Shown: positions 18,392 to 26,349, counted from the stretch's first letter. The stretch: 64,000 nt of DNA from an uncultured Verrucomicrobiota bacterium (GCA_903838675.1 CAILZI010000126.1:62001-126000), one strand, 5' to 3'. A program made the numbers and translations. The notes: generated from the sequence alone by a model not told the origin.

Positions 18392-19870
18392 CTACGGTTC
18401 CGGCAGAGGAGCGCTTTTATCAATCGGCATGTCTTCCCAGATGGCCTCCTTGGTGACGGGATCGTAGGTGAGGATGCGGCTCTTGCTACCGGGGACGGGG
18501 GCTTTATCGATCTTGGGCAGCCACTTGGCTAGCTCGGCTTTTTTGGCGGCGTACTCGGGGGCTTTGGCGAGATTGGTCCACTCGTTGGGGTCCTTCTTCA
18601 TGTCGTAGAGTTCCTCGCTGCCGTCGGCGTAGCGATTGTAGCGCCAGTCTTGGTTGCGGATGGTGTGATTGCCCTGATTGTGGGTGGTGATGGCGGGCCA
18701 TTCGCGTGGGGTACTGGCGTCTTGAAATTGGGGCATGAGGCTGTGGCCTTCGAGGTCGGGGCGCGCGGGCAATTTGGCGAGCGCGAGAAGCGAGGGGAAG
18801 ATGTCGAGCAGCTCCACGGGGCTGGTGCAGACCTGACCGGCTTTGATGCCGGGGCCGGCGAAGATGAGGGGGACGCGGGTGCTGCGCTCCCACAGGGTGT
18901 TTTTGCCAGTGATGAGCTTTTCGCCGAGATGCCAGCCGTGATCGCCCCAAAGGACAATGATGGTGTTGTCCAAACGACCGGTGGCTTCGAGCTGGCTCAT
19001 GAGGCGTCCCACCTGGCTGTCCATGAAACTTACACAAGCGAGGTAGGCGCGCACCAGAGGCCGCCATTCGTTGGTTTTGCGCAGCGTGCTCAGGCGTGGC
19101 TCGGGCAGCTTCCAGTGCAGGAAATCGGCAAACTTCGGCAAGTCATCGCGGTCATCTTCTTTGACCGGTGGCATCTGGAGAGAAGCATCGGGGTAAAGAT
19201 CAAACCACTTCTGCGAGGCGTAGCACGGCACGTGTGGCAGGCGGAAACCCGCAGCGATGAAGAAGGGCTTGTCTGCAGGCGCGCGCTTCAGCGCATCAAT
19301 GGCGGAGTCGGCGATCTTCCAGTCGGCGTTGTCTTCATCCTTCTCAGGGAAGATGCCCCAGTCCATCGCTGGATGACGGTCCGGGCCGGGGAGATTGGCA
19401 ATGGGTGTCTTCGGCTTCGGCATGGGGCCGCGATTGCCCCATTCATTGAACTCCACCTTCTGATCTTTCCCACGCAGCGAGCCATCGTGATAGATCTTCC
19501 CGCTGTTGAAGGTGAAATAACCCGCCTGAGTGAAGGTCTGCGGCAGCGTCACATGTTGCTTCGTCTGCTCCACTTCGCGAATGCCCGGAGCCAGACCATA
19601 GATGCCCGTGCTGGACGGACGCAGGCCCGTGAGCAGCGAACTGCGCGAAGGATTGCACAAAGGTGCCTGACAATGCGCGCTGGCAAACAAGGTGCCGCGC
19701 TTGGCCAACGCATCAATCGCCGGCGTCTTCACCTGCGGATGCCCACCCATGCAGCCAATCCAGTCGTTTTGATCGTCGATAGCGATGAAGAGGACGTTCG
19801 GGCGTGGGTCGGCGGCGTGGAGGATTGAGAAAGCGGTGGCGAGAGCTGCGAGCAGCGTAAACAACTTCAT
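18392..19870 (-). CDS. Secreted sulfatase, iduronate-2-sulfatase-like
   Basis: 492 aa from the ATG at 19870 (signal peptide MKLFTLLAALATAFSILHAA); another ATG six codons upstream is possible. NVLFIAIDDQNDW supplies the metal-binding aspartates. CNPSRSSLLTG is the C-x-P-S-R motif whose cysteine (Cys72) is converted to formylglycine by a sulfatase-maturing enzyme. FNSGKIYHDG, RLPHVPC, LWGDHGWHLGE and NTLWERSTRVPLI agree with the iduronate sulfatase/choline sulfatase branch. It removes sulfate esters from organic substrates, probably sulfated polysaccharide, outside the cytoplasmic membrane. It heads a unit with a two-component system, which may sense its substrate or product (inference). Confidence 0.9.
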   Translation of the reverse strand: MKLFTLLAALATAFSILHAADPRPNVLFIAIDDQNDWIGCMGGHPQVKTPAIDALAKRGTLFASAHCQAPLCNPSRSSLLTGLRPSSTGIYGLAPGIREVEQTKQHVTLPQTFTQAGYFTFNSGKIYHDGSLRGKDQKVEFNEWGNRGPMPKPKTPIANLPGPDRHPAMDWGIFPEKDEDNADWKIADSAIDALKRAPADKPFFIAAGFRLPHVPCYASQKWFDLYPDASLQMPPVKEDDRDDLPKFADFLHWKLPEPRLSTLRKTNEWRPLVRAYLACVSFMDSQVGRLMSQLEATGRLDNTIIVLWGDHGWHLGEKLITGKNTLWERSTRVPLIFAGPGIKAGQVCTSPVELLDIFPSLLALAKLPARPDLEGHSLMPQFQDASTPREWPAITTHNQGNHTIRNQDWRYNRYADGSEELYDMKKDPNEWTNLAKAPEYAAKKAELAKWLPKIDKAPVPGSKSRILTYDPVTKEAIWEDMPIDKSAPLPEP

Positions 19871-19930
19871 GAGCGCTTTAACGAACATGCTTGTTTCAAG
19901 TTTGCATCAACCTCAGCCAGAGGCCCAAGT

Positions 19931-21196
19931 CTATAAGACAGGCTTCACAATTTTTCGAAGCACGTCGGCATGCTTCGCGGCATACATGGCAATCAGGTAG
20001 CGGGCATCTACATAAGTTTTGCCTTTCTGGCCTTCTGCCCGCTTTTTGTACACCACATCAATTTGCTCACGGAAGGATGGGTTCATGGACTCAATGACCT
20101 TCTGGCGTTCAGCGTAGTCAGCAGGAGGTCCTCCCGGCCCGAAGAGCAGAGCAACGGCTCGCAGAAACTTTGAATATTCATGAACTCCCGCTTCTTCAAA
20201 GGCCTGCAACGCATAATTCCATTCGTTATATGCACTTGTGGTAAATACCTGCTCAATGCCTTCATCTGCAATTGCCAGAATCTCAACCGCCGAAATATAG
20301 CGCTTTGCTTCCAGCGGCAATGGCGCAAACAAGCCAGGATCATCCAATGCCGGACTGAGAGTCCAGACCAAATGCTCCAAGCCATGGGCCTTTTCGATCA
20401 CATGCATCAAAAGCCAAGCCTCGTTCGGCCTTTTGCGCTGCAACTGATCTGTCAATTTTACTGAACGTTCCGGGTCAACCATCGCAAGCGCACTCAATAC
20501 CTCGACATAGCAATAGAGGTATTTGCGGTCAGTTTCCTCTGTCCCGGCCTTGGCTTCCCAGGCATTCAGCAACTCGTCGATTTTTTCTTTGGGCAGATGG
20601 ATGTCCGCAGCATTGAAAGCTTTTAGCGCCTCTTCAACCCTGACGGAAGTCGGGGAGAAAAACTCGTCATTGTAAAAATGCTTCATCGCAAGCGCTGGTG
20701 ACAGTCTTGCCAGAACCTGCATTGCATCTTTTACCGGCGGAAAGCCCTTCTGCGGGAGAACCCAGGGCAGAACTGCTGGAGCAAGGTGCCGACAGAATTC
20801 TGGTTCAAGATTGCGTTCGGGCATGAAAGTGAATGAAATCCATTTGATCACCTCCTCGCCAACTTCCGGATCTGATAATGCCCGGGATAGAAATGGTACA
20901 GATGATTCTGCTCCTGTTCTGGCAAGCTCTTCCGACATGCGTCTTTGATTGGATCGTGATAATTCGGAATAATGTTCGGTCAGAAACTTCAATTCTGCTT
21001 TTCCAATATCTGACCGAAGCCAGACCAAGTATTCCTCGACGCCCAATCCGGTTGATCGATAAAATCCTTCAGTCTTCTTCAAGATCGCTTTGAGTTTCAC
21101 GTCGTCTGCTTCCTCCTGTGAATGTAAATGCAGGACACCGCCCAAAAGAGCACCTGCCACCCAAATCCAGTTCAGTGATGCTGCAAAACGTTTCAT
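19931..21196 (-). CDS. Secreted alpha-helical protein, DUF4375 (DMP19)-like C-terminus
   Basis: 421 aa from the ATG at 21196, which gives a signal sequence (MKRFAASLNWIWVAGALLGG); the frame itself opens six codons earlier. Nearly all predicted alpha helix with short HEAT-like segments (VPFLSRALSDPEVGEEVIKW). Residues about 305-395 (YALQAFEEAGVHEYSKFLRA and FGPGGPPADYAERQKVIESM) resemble the DUF4375/DMP19 domain; this is a pattern match by eye. No catalytic motif is evident. Base composition is less GC-rich than its neighbours, which might indicate separate history. Function unknown. Confidence 0.65.
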   Translation of the reverse strand: MKRFAASLNWIWVAGALLGGVLHLHSQEEADDVKLKAILKKTEGFYRSTGLGVEEYLVWLRSDIGKAELKFLTEHYSELSRSNQRRMSEELARTGAESSVPFLSRALSDPEVGEEVIKWISFTFMPERNLEPEFCRHLAPAVLPWVLPQKGFPPVKDAMQVLARLSPALAMKHFYNDEFFSPTSVRVEEALKAFNAADIHLPKEKIDELLNAWEAKAGTEETDRKYLYCYVEVLSALAMVDPERSVKLTDQLQRKRPNEAWLLMHVIEKAHGLEHLVWTLSPALDDPGLFAPLPLEAKRYISAVEILAIADEGIEQVFTTSAYNEWNYALQAFEEAGVHEYSKFLRAVALLFGPGGPPADYAERQKVIESMNPSFREQIDVVYKKRAEGQKGKTYVDARYLIAMYAAKHADVLRKIVKPVL

Positions 21197-21253
21197 TGAT
21201 TCATCGCTAGCCAATCGTCAGACTTCGATCAAACAGGATGGACTGCCAAGCTC

Positions 21254-23023
21254 TTAAGTCATGGGGTTCGGCACCAGATGCTCGGCAGCTTTTGCAGCTT
21301 CTGCACGCAATTCGGGATTCAGGTTCTTCTGCTCAAACTCGCGGCACCAGCCTTTGATCTCTAGCTCGTTGAAGATCTTGCCGATGACGCGGCGGAGGAG
21401 GCCTTTGAGGTTGGGGAGTTCGACTTCTTGGAGGGAGCGGATGGCGGCTTCTTTGTAGCTTTCGAGGAGGGTCATGGCCTTCTCATGCGCGCCGCTGTCG
21501 AGTGCCCAGTCGCGGATGGTGGCGTTGTCGGGCTTGGTTTTGGCGACGCCGTTCCAGAGAGCTTCCATCTGGTCTTTGACTTCGCCTTTGCCCTTCTCGC
21601 GCAGGAGGGAGAGGACGATGCTGGGGCGCATGTTCCATTCGTTGCCAGCGGCGGAGTCTTCGCCGAGATCGTCGAGGTCATCGCGGATCTGGTAGGCGAT
21701 GCCGAGATTTTCGCTGTAGGTGTGGAGCACGTCGGCGCATTCATCGAGCTGACCGGCGAGTGCGGCACCGACCTTGAGGGCGACTTCAAAGGCGGGCGCG
21801 GTTTTGCTGCGGAAGATTTCCAGCACCTGGGTGCTGCTGAGGGCGACGGGATGGCGCGTCCAGAGGAGTTCGGCACCCTGGCCGATGCAGAGCTCACGCT
21901 GGCCTTCAGCAGCAACGAGGATGGCGGCGCTGCGGATGTGAGCGGCGGCATCATTGTCGGCGAGGAGGCGGTAGCCTTCACCGATGAGCAGGTCTCCAAT
22001 GTTCAGGGCCACGGGGATGCCGTGCTCGGTGTGCAGGGTGGTTTCGCCGTAGCGTTCGGCGTCGCCGTCCTCGATGTCGTCATGAACGAGGGAGGCTTTG
22101 TGGAAGATTTCGACGGCGATGGCGGCTTTTTTGACGGTGTCGGAGATGGGGCCTTCGGGGTCTTCGCGCAGGGCCTGGTAGGCGGCGACGGTGAGGAAGG
22201 GACGCCAGCGTTTGCCGGCACGGGCGAGCCATTCGCGGGCGATGTCGTCGCTGTGGCCACGGGAAGGACCCATGAGCGCGTTGAGCGAATCCAAGGTGAA
22301 CCAGGTCTTCACCTCGTCGTGCAGCGCGTTCAGATTGAGGCGGCGGGTTTTGTCGTCGCTGGTGAGGTGGATGTAATCCCAGACCCAGTCGATATCGACG
22401 AGGGTGTCGATGCAGTCGTCCTGAAGGAGGGGCACGGCGACGGCAGGAATGGCGGCGGCTTCGATGTAGGGGAAGGTGCGCTCAAGCACGGGCAGGCAGG
22501 AAATGCCGACGATGGCCTCGATCTTGCCCGTCTGGATGAGCGACATGACGATGGCACTGCCTTCGGCCACGAGCACGGCGTAGCCAAGTTTTTCAGCTTC
22601 GTTTTGGAAATCTTGGATGGAGCAGAGGCCACATTGTTTGCAGAGCAGGCCGAATTCATCAAAGGGGGCCGGGCATTTGCTTTCGACGCGAAGGCATTTC
22701 GGCATCAACAGCAGGCGCTTTTCAAACGGCACGGTGGCCAGGGATTCACGCCAGGTTTCATTGGCGAGCAGCACGCCGACGTAGTCCCGATGGATCTGGT
22801 CGATGGCGTGGATTGTGATGATTTTATCCGTGTGCTCCTGCAGATCTGCCAAAGGCACCGGGGGGACGAGTTTCTGCTCCTCGGCATAGCCACGCACCCA
22901 GCCCAGGATCTGATCACGATCATGCTTGGTCTGGGGGATATTTTTCTTCGGCTGGCGGATACGGCGGTTCAGACCGGGAATAGGCGGCGGAAGGGCGGCA
23001 GAACGGACAACGACAGCAGACAT
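21254..23023 (-). CDS. DUF116 domain fused to trans-polyprenyl diphosphate synthase
   Basis: 589 aa, about twice the usual polyprenyl synthase length. Residues about 35-235 look like DUF116, with five clustered cysteines (Cys110, 117, 128, 131, 134) in LLLMPKCLRVESKCPAP and LLCKQCGLCS; these could bind a metal or Fe-S cluster. Residues 250-589 are an isoprenyl diphosphate synthase: GKRWRPFLTVAAYQAL, first Asp-rich motif LVHDDIEDGD (Asp315, 316, 319), GIPVALNIGDLLIGEGY and second motif QIRDDLDD (448-452). It should build a prenyl diphosphate such as octaprenyl-PP or geranylgeranyl-PP. How the DUF116 part contributes is unknown. Confidence 0.88.
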   Translation of the reverse strand: MSAVVVRSAALPPPIPGLNRRIRQPKKNIPQTKHDRDQILGWVRGYAEEQKLVPPVPLADLQEHTDKIITIHAIDQIHRDYVGVLLANETWRESLATVPFEKRLLLMPKCLRVESKCPAPFDEFGLLCKQCGLCSIQDFQNEAEKLGYAVLVAEGSAIVMSLIQTGKIEAIVGISCLPVLERTFPYIEAAAIPAVAVPLLQDDCIDTLVDIDWVWDYIHLTSDDKTRRLNLNALHDEVKTWFTLDSLNALMGPSRGHSDDIAREWLARAGKRWRPFLTVAAYQALREDPEGPISDTVKKAAIAVEIFHKASLVHDDIEDGDAERYGETTLHTEHGIPVALNIGDLLIGEGYRLLADNDAAAHIRSAAILVAAEGQRELCIGQGAELLWTRHPVALSSTQVLEIFRSKTAPAFEVALKVGAALAGQLDECADVLHTYSENLGIAYQIRDDLDDLGEDSAAGNEWNMRPSIVLSLLREKGKGEVKDQMEALWNGVAKTKPDNATIRDWALDSGAHEKAMTLLESYKEAAIRSLQEVELPNLKGLLRRVIGKIFNELEIKGWCREFEQKNLNPELRAEAAKAAEHLVPNPMT

Positions 23024-23187
23024 GAGGGGAAAGGAAGAGTGGCAGAATGCCGGATGAAAAGAGTGGGCGGTTTAACCGTGTGAGATGGACTTAGTCTTGC
23101 AGATATTGCGCTAAAGTATGCGAATCTTGCGCCACGACTGGAAACGAATCGGCTATAAGTGGTGCTGGAACTCCAAGTCTCAATCAA

Positions 23188-24318
23188 TCAAACCACCGTG
23201 CCACGACCACTTTTCGGCGTGTTTTTCTTGGATTTGGAGTCTGGCAGACCCTCATCCTGGAGAATGGTATCCTGAGGGAGAGGCTCCGCCCCTTCCTCTC
23301 CTTTGGGATCGGGCTCAGCAAAGGGGGTGGCCTTTTGGTAGAGTTTGAGGCGGGTGTCGAATTCCTCTTGCAACTTTTTGCGGTCTTCTTCAGGAAGGTC
23401 TTTGTCGTCGTTAAGCAGGGTGATGCAGCGCTTCTGCCAGAGCTCGGCTTCCTTGTATTCACCGTTGCGAGCGAGTGCGGCAGCCATGGTGTCGATCATT
23501 TCGTAAGGCTGCTCATCGCTCTGAACGACTTCAGCGACAAGTTTCAAGGCACGACGTGCAAGCAGGACGGCGCTTTCGCCATTGTGCAGATTGTCCTCCG
23601 GGCAGGTGGCCAGGAACCAAGCGAGATTGTTGGAAGCCCAAGGATCCTCGGAGCGCGCGGCGCGGCGGTACCAAGCTCCGGCACGGCGGTAATCCACCGG
23701 CAGGCCCTGGCCGGTGTAATAGAGATTCGCCAGGCGCGTCATGGCGGGAACGAAATCCTGCTGCGCGGCTTTGAGGTACCAGAGCGCCGCCTTTGAAGCA
23801 CTTTTGGCAATGCCGTCGCCCCGTTCGAGCTTGGAAGCATAGGCGGTCTGTGAGGGAGGATTCCCCTGGTCGGCGGCTTTCTTGAACCATTCCGCCGCTT
23901 TGGCTGTGTCTTTGGTCACGCCTTTGCCTTCCTCATACATGGCGGCCAGACTGTGCTGTGAAAGGGCAAAGCCAAGTTCCGCAGAGCTGCGATACCACTC
24001 CGCCGCCTTGGCGAGATCTTTTTTCACCCCGACCCCGTCTTCATAAAGCGTTCCCAGGACATGCTGCGCGCGCAGGTGCTTCTGCTTGGCGGCTTTTTCG
24101 ACGGACTTCACGCCTTCCTCGAGATTTTTCTTCAAGCCTTCACCTGTGATCATGCGCAGTCCGAGTTCGAACTGAGCATCGGCATCGCCACGATCAGCCC
24201 AGTCTCGAAGATCCTTTTCATCAACACGCTGAGGCTGCTGCGCCGTCAGGATTGAAGCAGAAAACAGCAAGGCAACAAGGAGGCCGGCGAGGAGGGGGGG
24301 GAAAGACGCATGCTTCAT
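23188..24318 (-). CDS. Secreted Sel1/TPR-repeat protein
   Basis: 376 aa with signal peptide (MKHASFPPLLAGLLVALLFS, cleavage near TAQQ). About five Sel1-like repeats of about 36 residues follow, for example AQHVLGTLYEDGVGVKKDLA, ALSQHSLAAMYEEGKGVTKD and AMTRLANLYYTGQGLPVDYR. After these come two TPR-like helical pairs and an acidic, Pro/Lys-rich tail (EPDPKGEEGAEPLPQDTI). Sel1 proteins are protein-protein adaptors; the partner is unknown. The upstream region contains a stem-loop at 24357-24393, then the divergently oriented c-di-AMP riboswitch unit. Confidence 0.82.
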   Translation of the reverse strand: MKHASFPPLLAGLLVALLFSASILTAQQPQRVDEKDLRDWADRGDADAQFELGLRMITGEGLKKNLEEGVKSVEKAAKQKHLRAQHVLGTLYEDGVGVKKDLAKAAEWYRSSAELGFALSQHSLAAMYEEGKGVTKDTAKAAEWFKKAADQGNPPSQTAYASKLERGDGIAKSASKAALWYLKAAQQDFVPAMTRLANLYYTGQGLPVDYRRAGAWYRRAARSEDPWASNNLAWFLATCPEDNLHNGESAVLLARRALKLVAEVVQSDEQPYEMIDTMAAALARNGEYKEAELWQKRCITLLNDDKDLPEEDRKKLQEEFDTRLKLYQKATPFAEPDPKGEEGAEPLPQDTILQDEGLPDSKSKKNTPKSGRGTVV

Positions 24319-24356
24319 GAGGCGAAATTACGTCTAGCTGTGGCCGTCTCAACCAT

Positions 24357-24393
24357 CAAAATGCAGCCGCCCCTTAAATTGGCGGTCATTTTG
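24357..24393. other. Stem-loop in the leader of the Sel1 gene
   Basis: CAAAATG (24357-24363) pairs with CATTTTG (24387-24393), and after a two-base bulge CCGCC (24367-24371) pairs with GGCGG (24381-24385), leaving a 9-base AT-rich loop. It lies about 40 bases before the minus-strand ATG at 24318. It could be a leader structure of the Sel1 mRNA or an operator; there is no U-run, so a terminator is unlikely. Confidence 0.4.
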
Positions 24394-24516
24394 CCTCCAT
24401 TCACTGCAAACCTAAGGCCAAGAAATCTGCGCAAATACAACGGCTGACACCCTGCAATCCAAAAAAACTGCCCCCCATGTCAAGCCGTTGCTCCCAGTTT
24501 ATCTTGGACCGCCATT

Positions 24517-24545
24517 TTGACAAAATGCCCAAGTCGTGCGTAAAT
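24517..24545 (+). promoter_or_regulatory. Candidate promoter for the c-di-AMP riboswitch transcript
   Basis: A perfect -35 box TTGACA (24517-24522) is followed after 17 bases by a poor -10 (GTAAAT, 24540-24545). The -35 box sits inside an inverted repeat CATTTTG-A-CAAAATG (24513-24527), a possible operator. It ends just before the riboswitch. The weak -10 keeps confidence low. Confidence 0.4.
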
Positions 24546-24549
24546 GGAA

Positions 24550-24710
24550 CTGCAGCCGAAGCTGCCATTCCTTCCAGAATGGTGGCGCGGGGGACCCAAC
24601 GAACCCTGAGTCGAAAGACCCAGGGCGGGGCGAAGGAAGGTGGGTAACCACTGACCAGTCCACTTCCAAGGACCAGTCCGACAGCTAACCTCGCAGGCGA
24701 CATTGGAAGG
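24550..24710 (+). promoter_or_regulatory. ydaO/yuaA-class (c-di-AMP) riboswitch
   Basis: Three conserved blocks occur in order and at the right spacing: GCGGGGGACCCAA (about 24586-24599), GGGGCGAA (24627-24634) and CCGACAGCTAACCTCGCAGG (24678-24697). They match the ydaO-yuaA class (Rfam RF00379, recalled). Stems are visible: GCCATTC/GAATGGTGGC, AACCCTGAG.../...CCCAGGG and GGAAG(g)TGG/CCACTTCC. The class binds cyclic di-AMP and usually switches genes off. Downstream, TTGGAAGG (24703-24710) can pair with CTTCCAA (24663-24669) of an aptamer stem. It also contains the ribosome binding site GGAAGG, eight bases before the ATG at 24719, which suggests control of translation start. No terminator hairpin with a U-run follows. 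Confidence 0.9.
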
Positions 24711-24718
24711 GCGATCCT

Positions 24719-24856
24719 ATGCCCGTCGCGAGTGCGCCGGAACCATGGTCTCCCAAGAACCACCGCACCCGCGAGTGGACGGGAAACCGCCCACAGACCG
24801 GGGCCTATGAGACCCATACCCATGAACTGCCAAAAATATCCCAGCCTCATGACTGA
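24719..24856 (+). CDS. 45-aa ORF directly under the riboswitch
   Basis: ATG at 24719 with a strong ribosome binding site GGAAGG (24705-24710) at 8-base spacing, inside the riboswitch expression platform. The peptide begins MPVASAPEPWSPKNHRTREW and ends at TGA 24854-24856. It is hydrophilic, rich in His, Pro and Thr, with no recognisable domain. Its stop region overlaps the ATG of the next small ORF by eight bases (ATGACTGA), typical of translational coupling. It could be a true small protein, a leader peptide, or the first part of a gene split from the next frame by a +1 shift. Confidence 0.5.
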   Translation: MPVASAPEPWSPKNHRTREWTGNRPQTGAYETHTHELPKISQPHD

Positions 24857-25019
24857 GAGCTTTTTCAATGACTCCCCCTGGACCACGCAGCCGCCGCCAG
24901 CATCCCTGATCCTGAACTGGGTGCAAGTGATCTACCAGCCCGACTGCCGCCCAGAAGAACTCGACTTCGATCAGGCTTGGAGCGCTGCGCCTTATGCAAG
25001 CGCCCTGCGCCTCGCCTAA
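24849..25019 (+). CDS. 56-aa ORF overlapping the riboswitch-controlled ORF
   Basis: ATG at 24849 overlaps the end of the previous ORF; an in-frame ATG at 24822 is possible. The peptide starts MTESFFNDSPWTTQPPPASL, contains LILNWVQVIYQPDCRPEELD and ends YASALRLA. Compact, Trp-containing and acidic; no domain recognised. It sits 41 bases before the 172-aa membrane protein, so all three may be read from the riboswitch transcript. Confidence 0.45.
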   Translation: MTESFFNDSPWTTQPPPASLILNWVQVIYQPDCRPEELDFDQAWSAAPYASALRLA

Positions 25020-25060
25020 CGAACCAGCGCCTGAAACTCCAATTCCAATCTGAAATCAAC

Positions 25061-25579
25061 ATGACTCATCACCACTTCAAAGCCCCCTGGGGCCGCACCT
25101 TGCTCATCATCTCCGTTTTCACGACGCTGGTGACGCTTGGAGTTGCCATCATGCTTACACTCGGTCGGCAAACGCCTCAATTTTTCAGCCTGCCTGCACT
25201 GCCCTCGCGCGCGTTGATCATCGCTGCAGTGCTGCTCATTCCACTCGGTGCGCTGCCGTTCATCATTCGCGGTTACGTTCTGACCAAGGATGGCATTCTC
25301 ATCAAACGCCTGTGGTGGAACACCGTGCTTCCATTCACCGAAATGCGCACCGTCGAAGTCGAACCGCTCGCGCTGAGCCACAGCTTTCGCACCTGTGGCA
25401 ATGGCGGCCTTTACTCCTTCACCGGCTGCTACTGGAGCAGGCAACTCGGCCACTTCCGTGCTTACGTCACCGATTTGAACCGCACTGTCATCGTCCACAT
25501 GAAGAACCGCACTGCCGTGCTTTCTCCAGACGATCCAGAGGCATTCTCCCGCGCCGTCACCTCCCGCCTGCATTCCTAA
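25061..25579 (+). CDS. Two-helix membrane protein with PH-like C-terminal domain
   Basis: 172 aa from the ATG at 25061 (MTHHHFKAPWGRTLLIISVF). Two membrane helices (about residues 13-35 and 48-70) are followed by a beta-rich domain beginning RGYVLTKDGILIKRLWWNTV and continuing LPFTEMRTVEVEPLA and LYSFTGCYWSRQLGHFRAYV. The arrangement resembles small bacterial PH-domain membrane proteins. It is the largest product on the riboswitch transcript, and a perfect intrinsic terminator follows. c-di-AMP riboswitches commonly control envelope and osmotic functions, so an envelope role is plausible (inference). Confidence 0.75.
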   Translation: MTHHHFKAPWGRTLLIISVFTTLVTLGVAIMLTLGRQTPQFFSLPALPSRALIIAAVLLIPLGALPFIIRGYVLTKDGILIKRLWWNTVLPFTEMRTVEVEPLALSHSFRTCGNGGLYSFTGCYWSRQLGHFRAYVTDLNRTVIVHMKNRTAVLSPDDPEAFSRAVTSRLHS

Positions 25580-25626
25580 TCCAATTTGGAACTCAACATC
25601 GGCGCCACCTGACATGCTAAAATCAC

Positions 25627-25657
25627 GGGCTGCGGATTCATTTCCGCAGCCCATTTT
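25627..25657 (+). terminator. Intrinsic terminator after the riboswitch unit
   Basis: Perfect 10-bp stem GGGCTGCGGA / TCCGCAGCCC with a 6-base loop (TTCATT), followed by ATTTT. It lies 47 bases after the stop of the 172-aa protein gene and before the lipoprotein gene. Confidence 0.85.
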
Positions 25658-25704
25658 CACGCTCCAGCATTCGCTTTCAGTTCCAAATATGTTAAGGGAG
25701 TCGT

Positions 25705-26160
25705 ATGAAAGCACTCCCGCGCATCGCTTTGCTCGCCTGTTTCAGCATTCTTTTTCTTGTCGGCTGCGACGCTAACACAAATGCCATTCCTGGCCCGCCG
25801 TTTGCCTATGATGACTTTGGCACTGAATTGATGGCCAGTGACCTGCTTGGCCCCAAGGGCACGAACACTCAGGTGATAGCTCGGTTTGGTTCCACAAAAT
25901 CAACTCCGCCGCCTGAAGGTCCAGATGTGCGTTATGTCAGTGTCGGGCAGGCCATGAACCACCTGCGTCGCAGTGTGCGCAAAATGCCCAGAACTCCGGA
26001 AAATGAACCGCTGCACAAGCGTCTCTCGGCCACCTACAGCCGCTTGTACTATCAATATTCCTCGACACGCGACTCGTTTCTCTCCGCTCCCTCGGGCAGT
26101 TATGGCAGGGGTGGCATGAACCGGGCGCTCATGATGCCCCCGATGCCTCCATCAATCTGA
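25705..26160 (+). CDS. Small lipoprotein of unknown function
   Basis: 151 aa. The signal peptide MKALPRIALLACFSILFLVG ends at a lipobox LVGC, so Cys21 should be lipidated. The following Asp-Ala might favour inner-membrane retention if a Lol-type rule applies. The mature part has no recognised domain: a linker, then a helical region (VGQAMNHLRRSVRKMPRTPE) and a Gly/Ser/Met/Pro-rich end (GRGGMNRALMMPPMPPSI). It follows a terminator and so has its own promoter. Confidence 0.7.
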   Translation: MKALPRIALLACFSILFLVGCDANTNAIPGPPFAYDDFGTELMASDLLGPKGTNTQVIARFGSTKSTPPPEGPDVRYVSVGQAMNHLRRSVRKMPRTPENEPLHKRLSATYSRLYYQYSSTRDSFLSAPSGSYGRGGMNRALMMPPMPPSI

Positions 26161-26219
26161 CCGCAGCGCATTTGACAAGGCCACCGCTGCCCGCCACACT
26201 CCGGCAGTTAAAAAGCAAG

Positions 26220-26293
26220 GCGGGTGTAGCTCAATGGTAGAGCAGGTGCTTCCCAAGCATCATACGTCAGTTCGATTCTGATCACCCGCTCCA
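26220..26293 (+). tRNA. tRNA-Gly (anticodon CCC)
   Basis: Acceptor stem GCGGGTG (26220-26226) pairs with CACCCGC (26283-26289); discriminator T26290 and CCA 26291-26293 are encoded in the DNA. The D arm is GCTCAATGGTAGAGC, the anticodon loop TTCCCAA gives anticodon CCC, and the T arm is GTCAGTTCGATTCTGAT. All arms fold normally. Confidence 0.95.
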
Positions 26294-26349
26294 GATTAAC
26301 TGGCTGCTCGCATGATGACTCGCATGCAAAATTGAGGCAGTGTTGACGG

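Noticed and set aside
21428-23083. A 551-aa open frame on the plus strand
   Set aside because: Antisense shadow of the DUF116-polyprenyl synthase gene; Gly/Val/Asp/Phe-biased and domainless.
24401-24886. A 161-aa open frame on the minus strand over the riboswitch
   Set aside because: No domain or binding site, and the same bases carry highly conserved riboswitch blocks on the plus strand.
26161-26219. tRNA-linked integration site
   Set aside because: No repeat of the tRNA 3' end and no integrase gene were found in the window.
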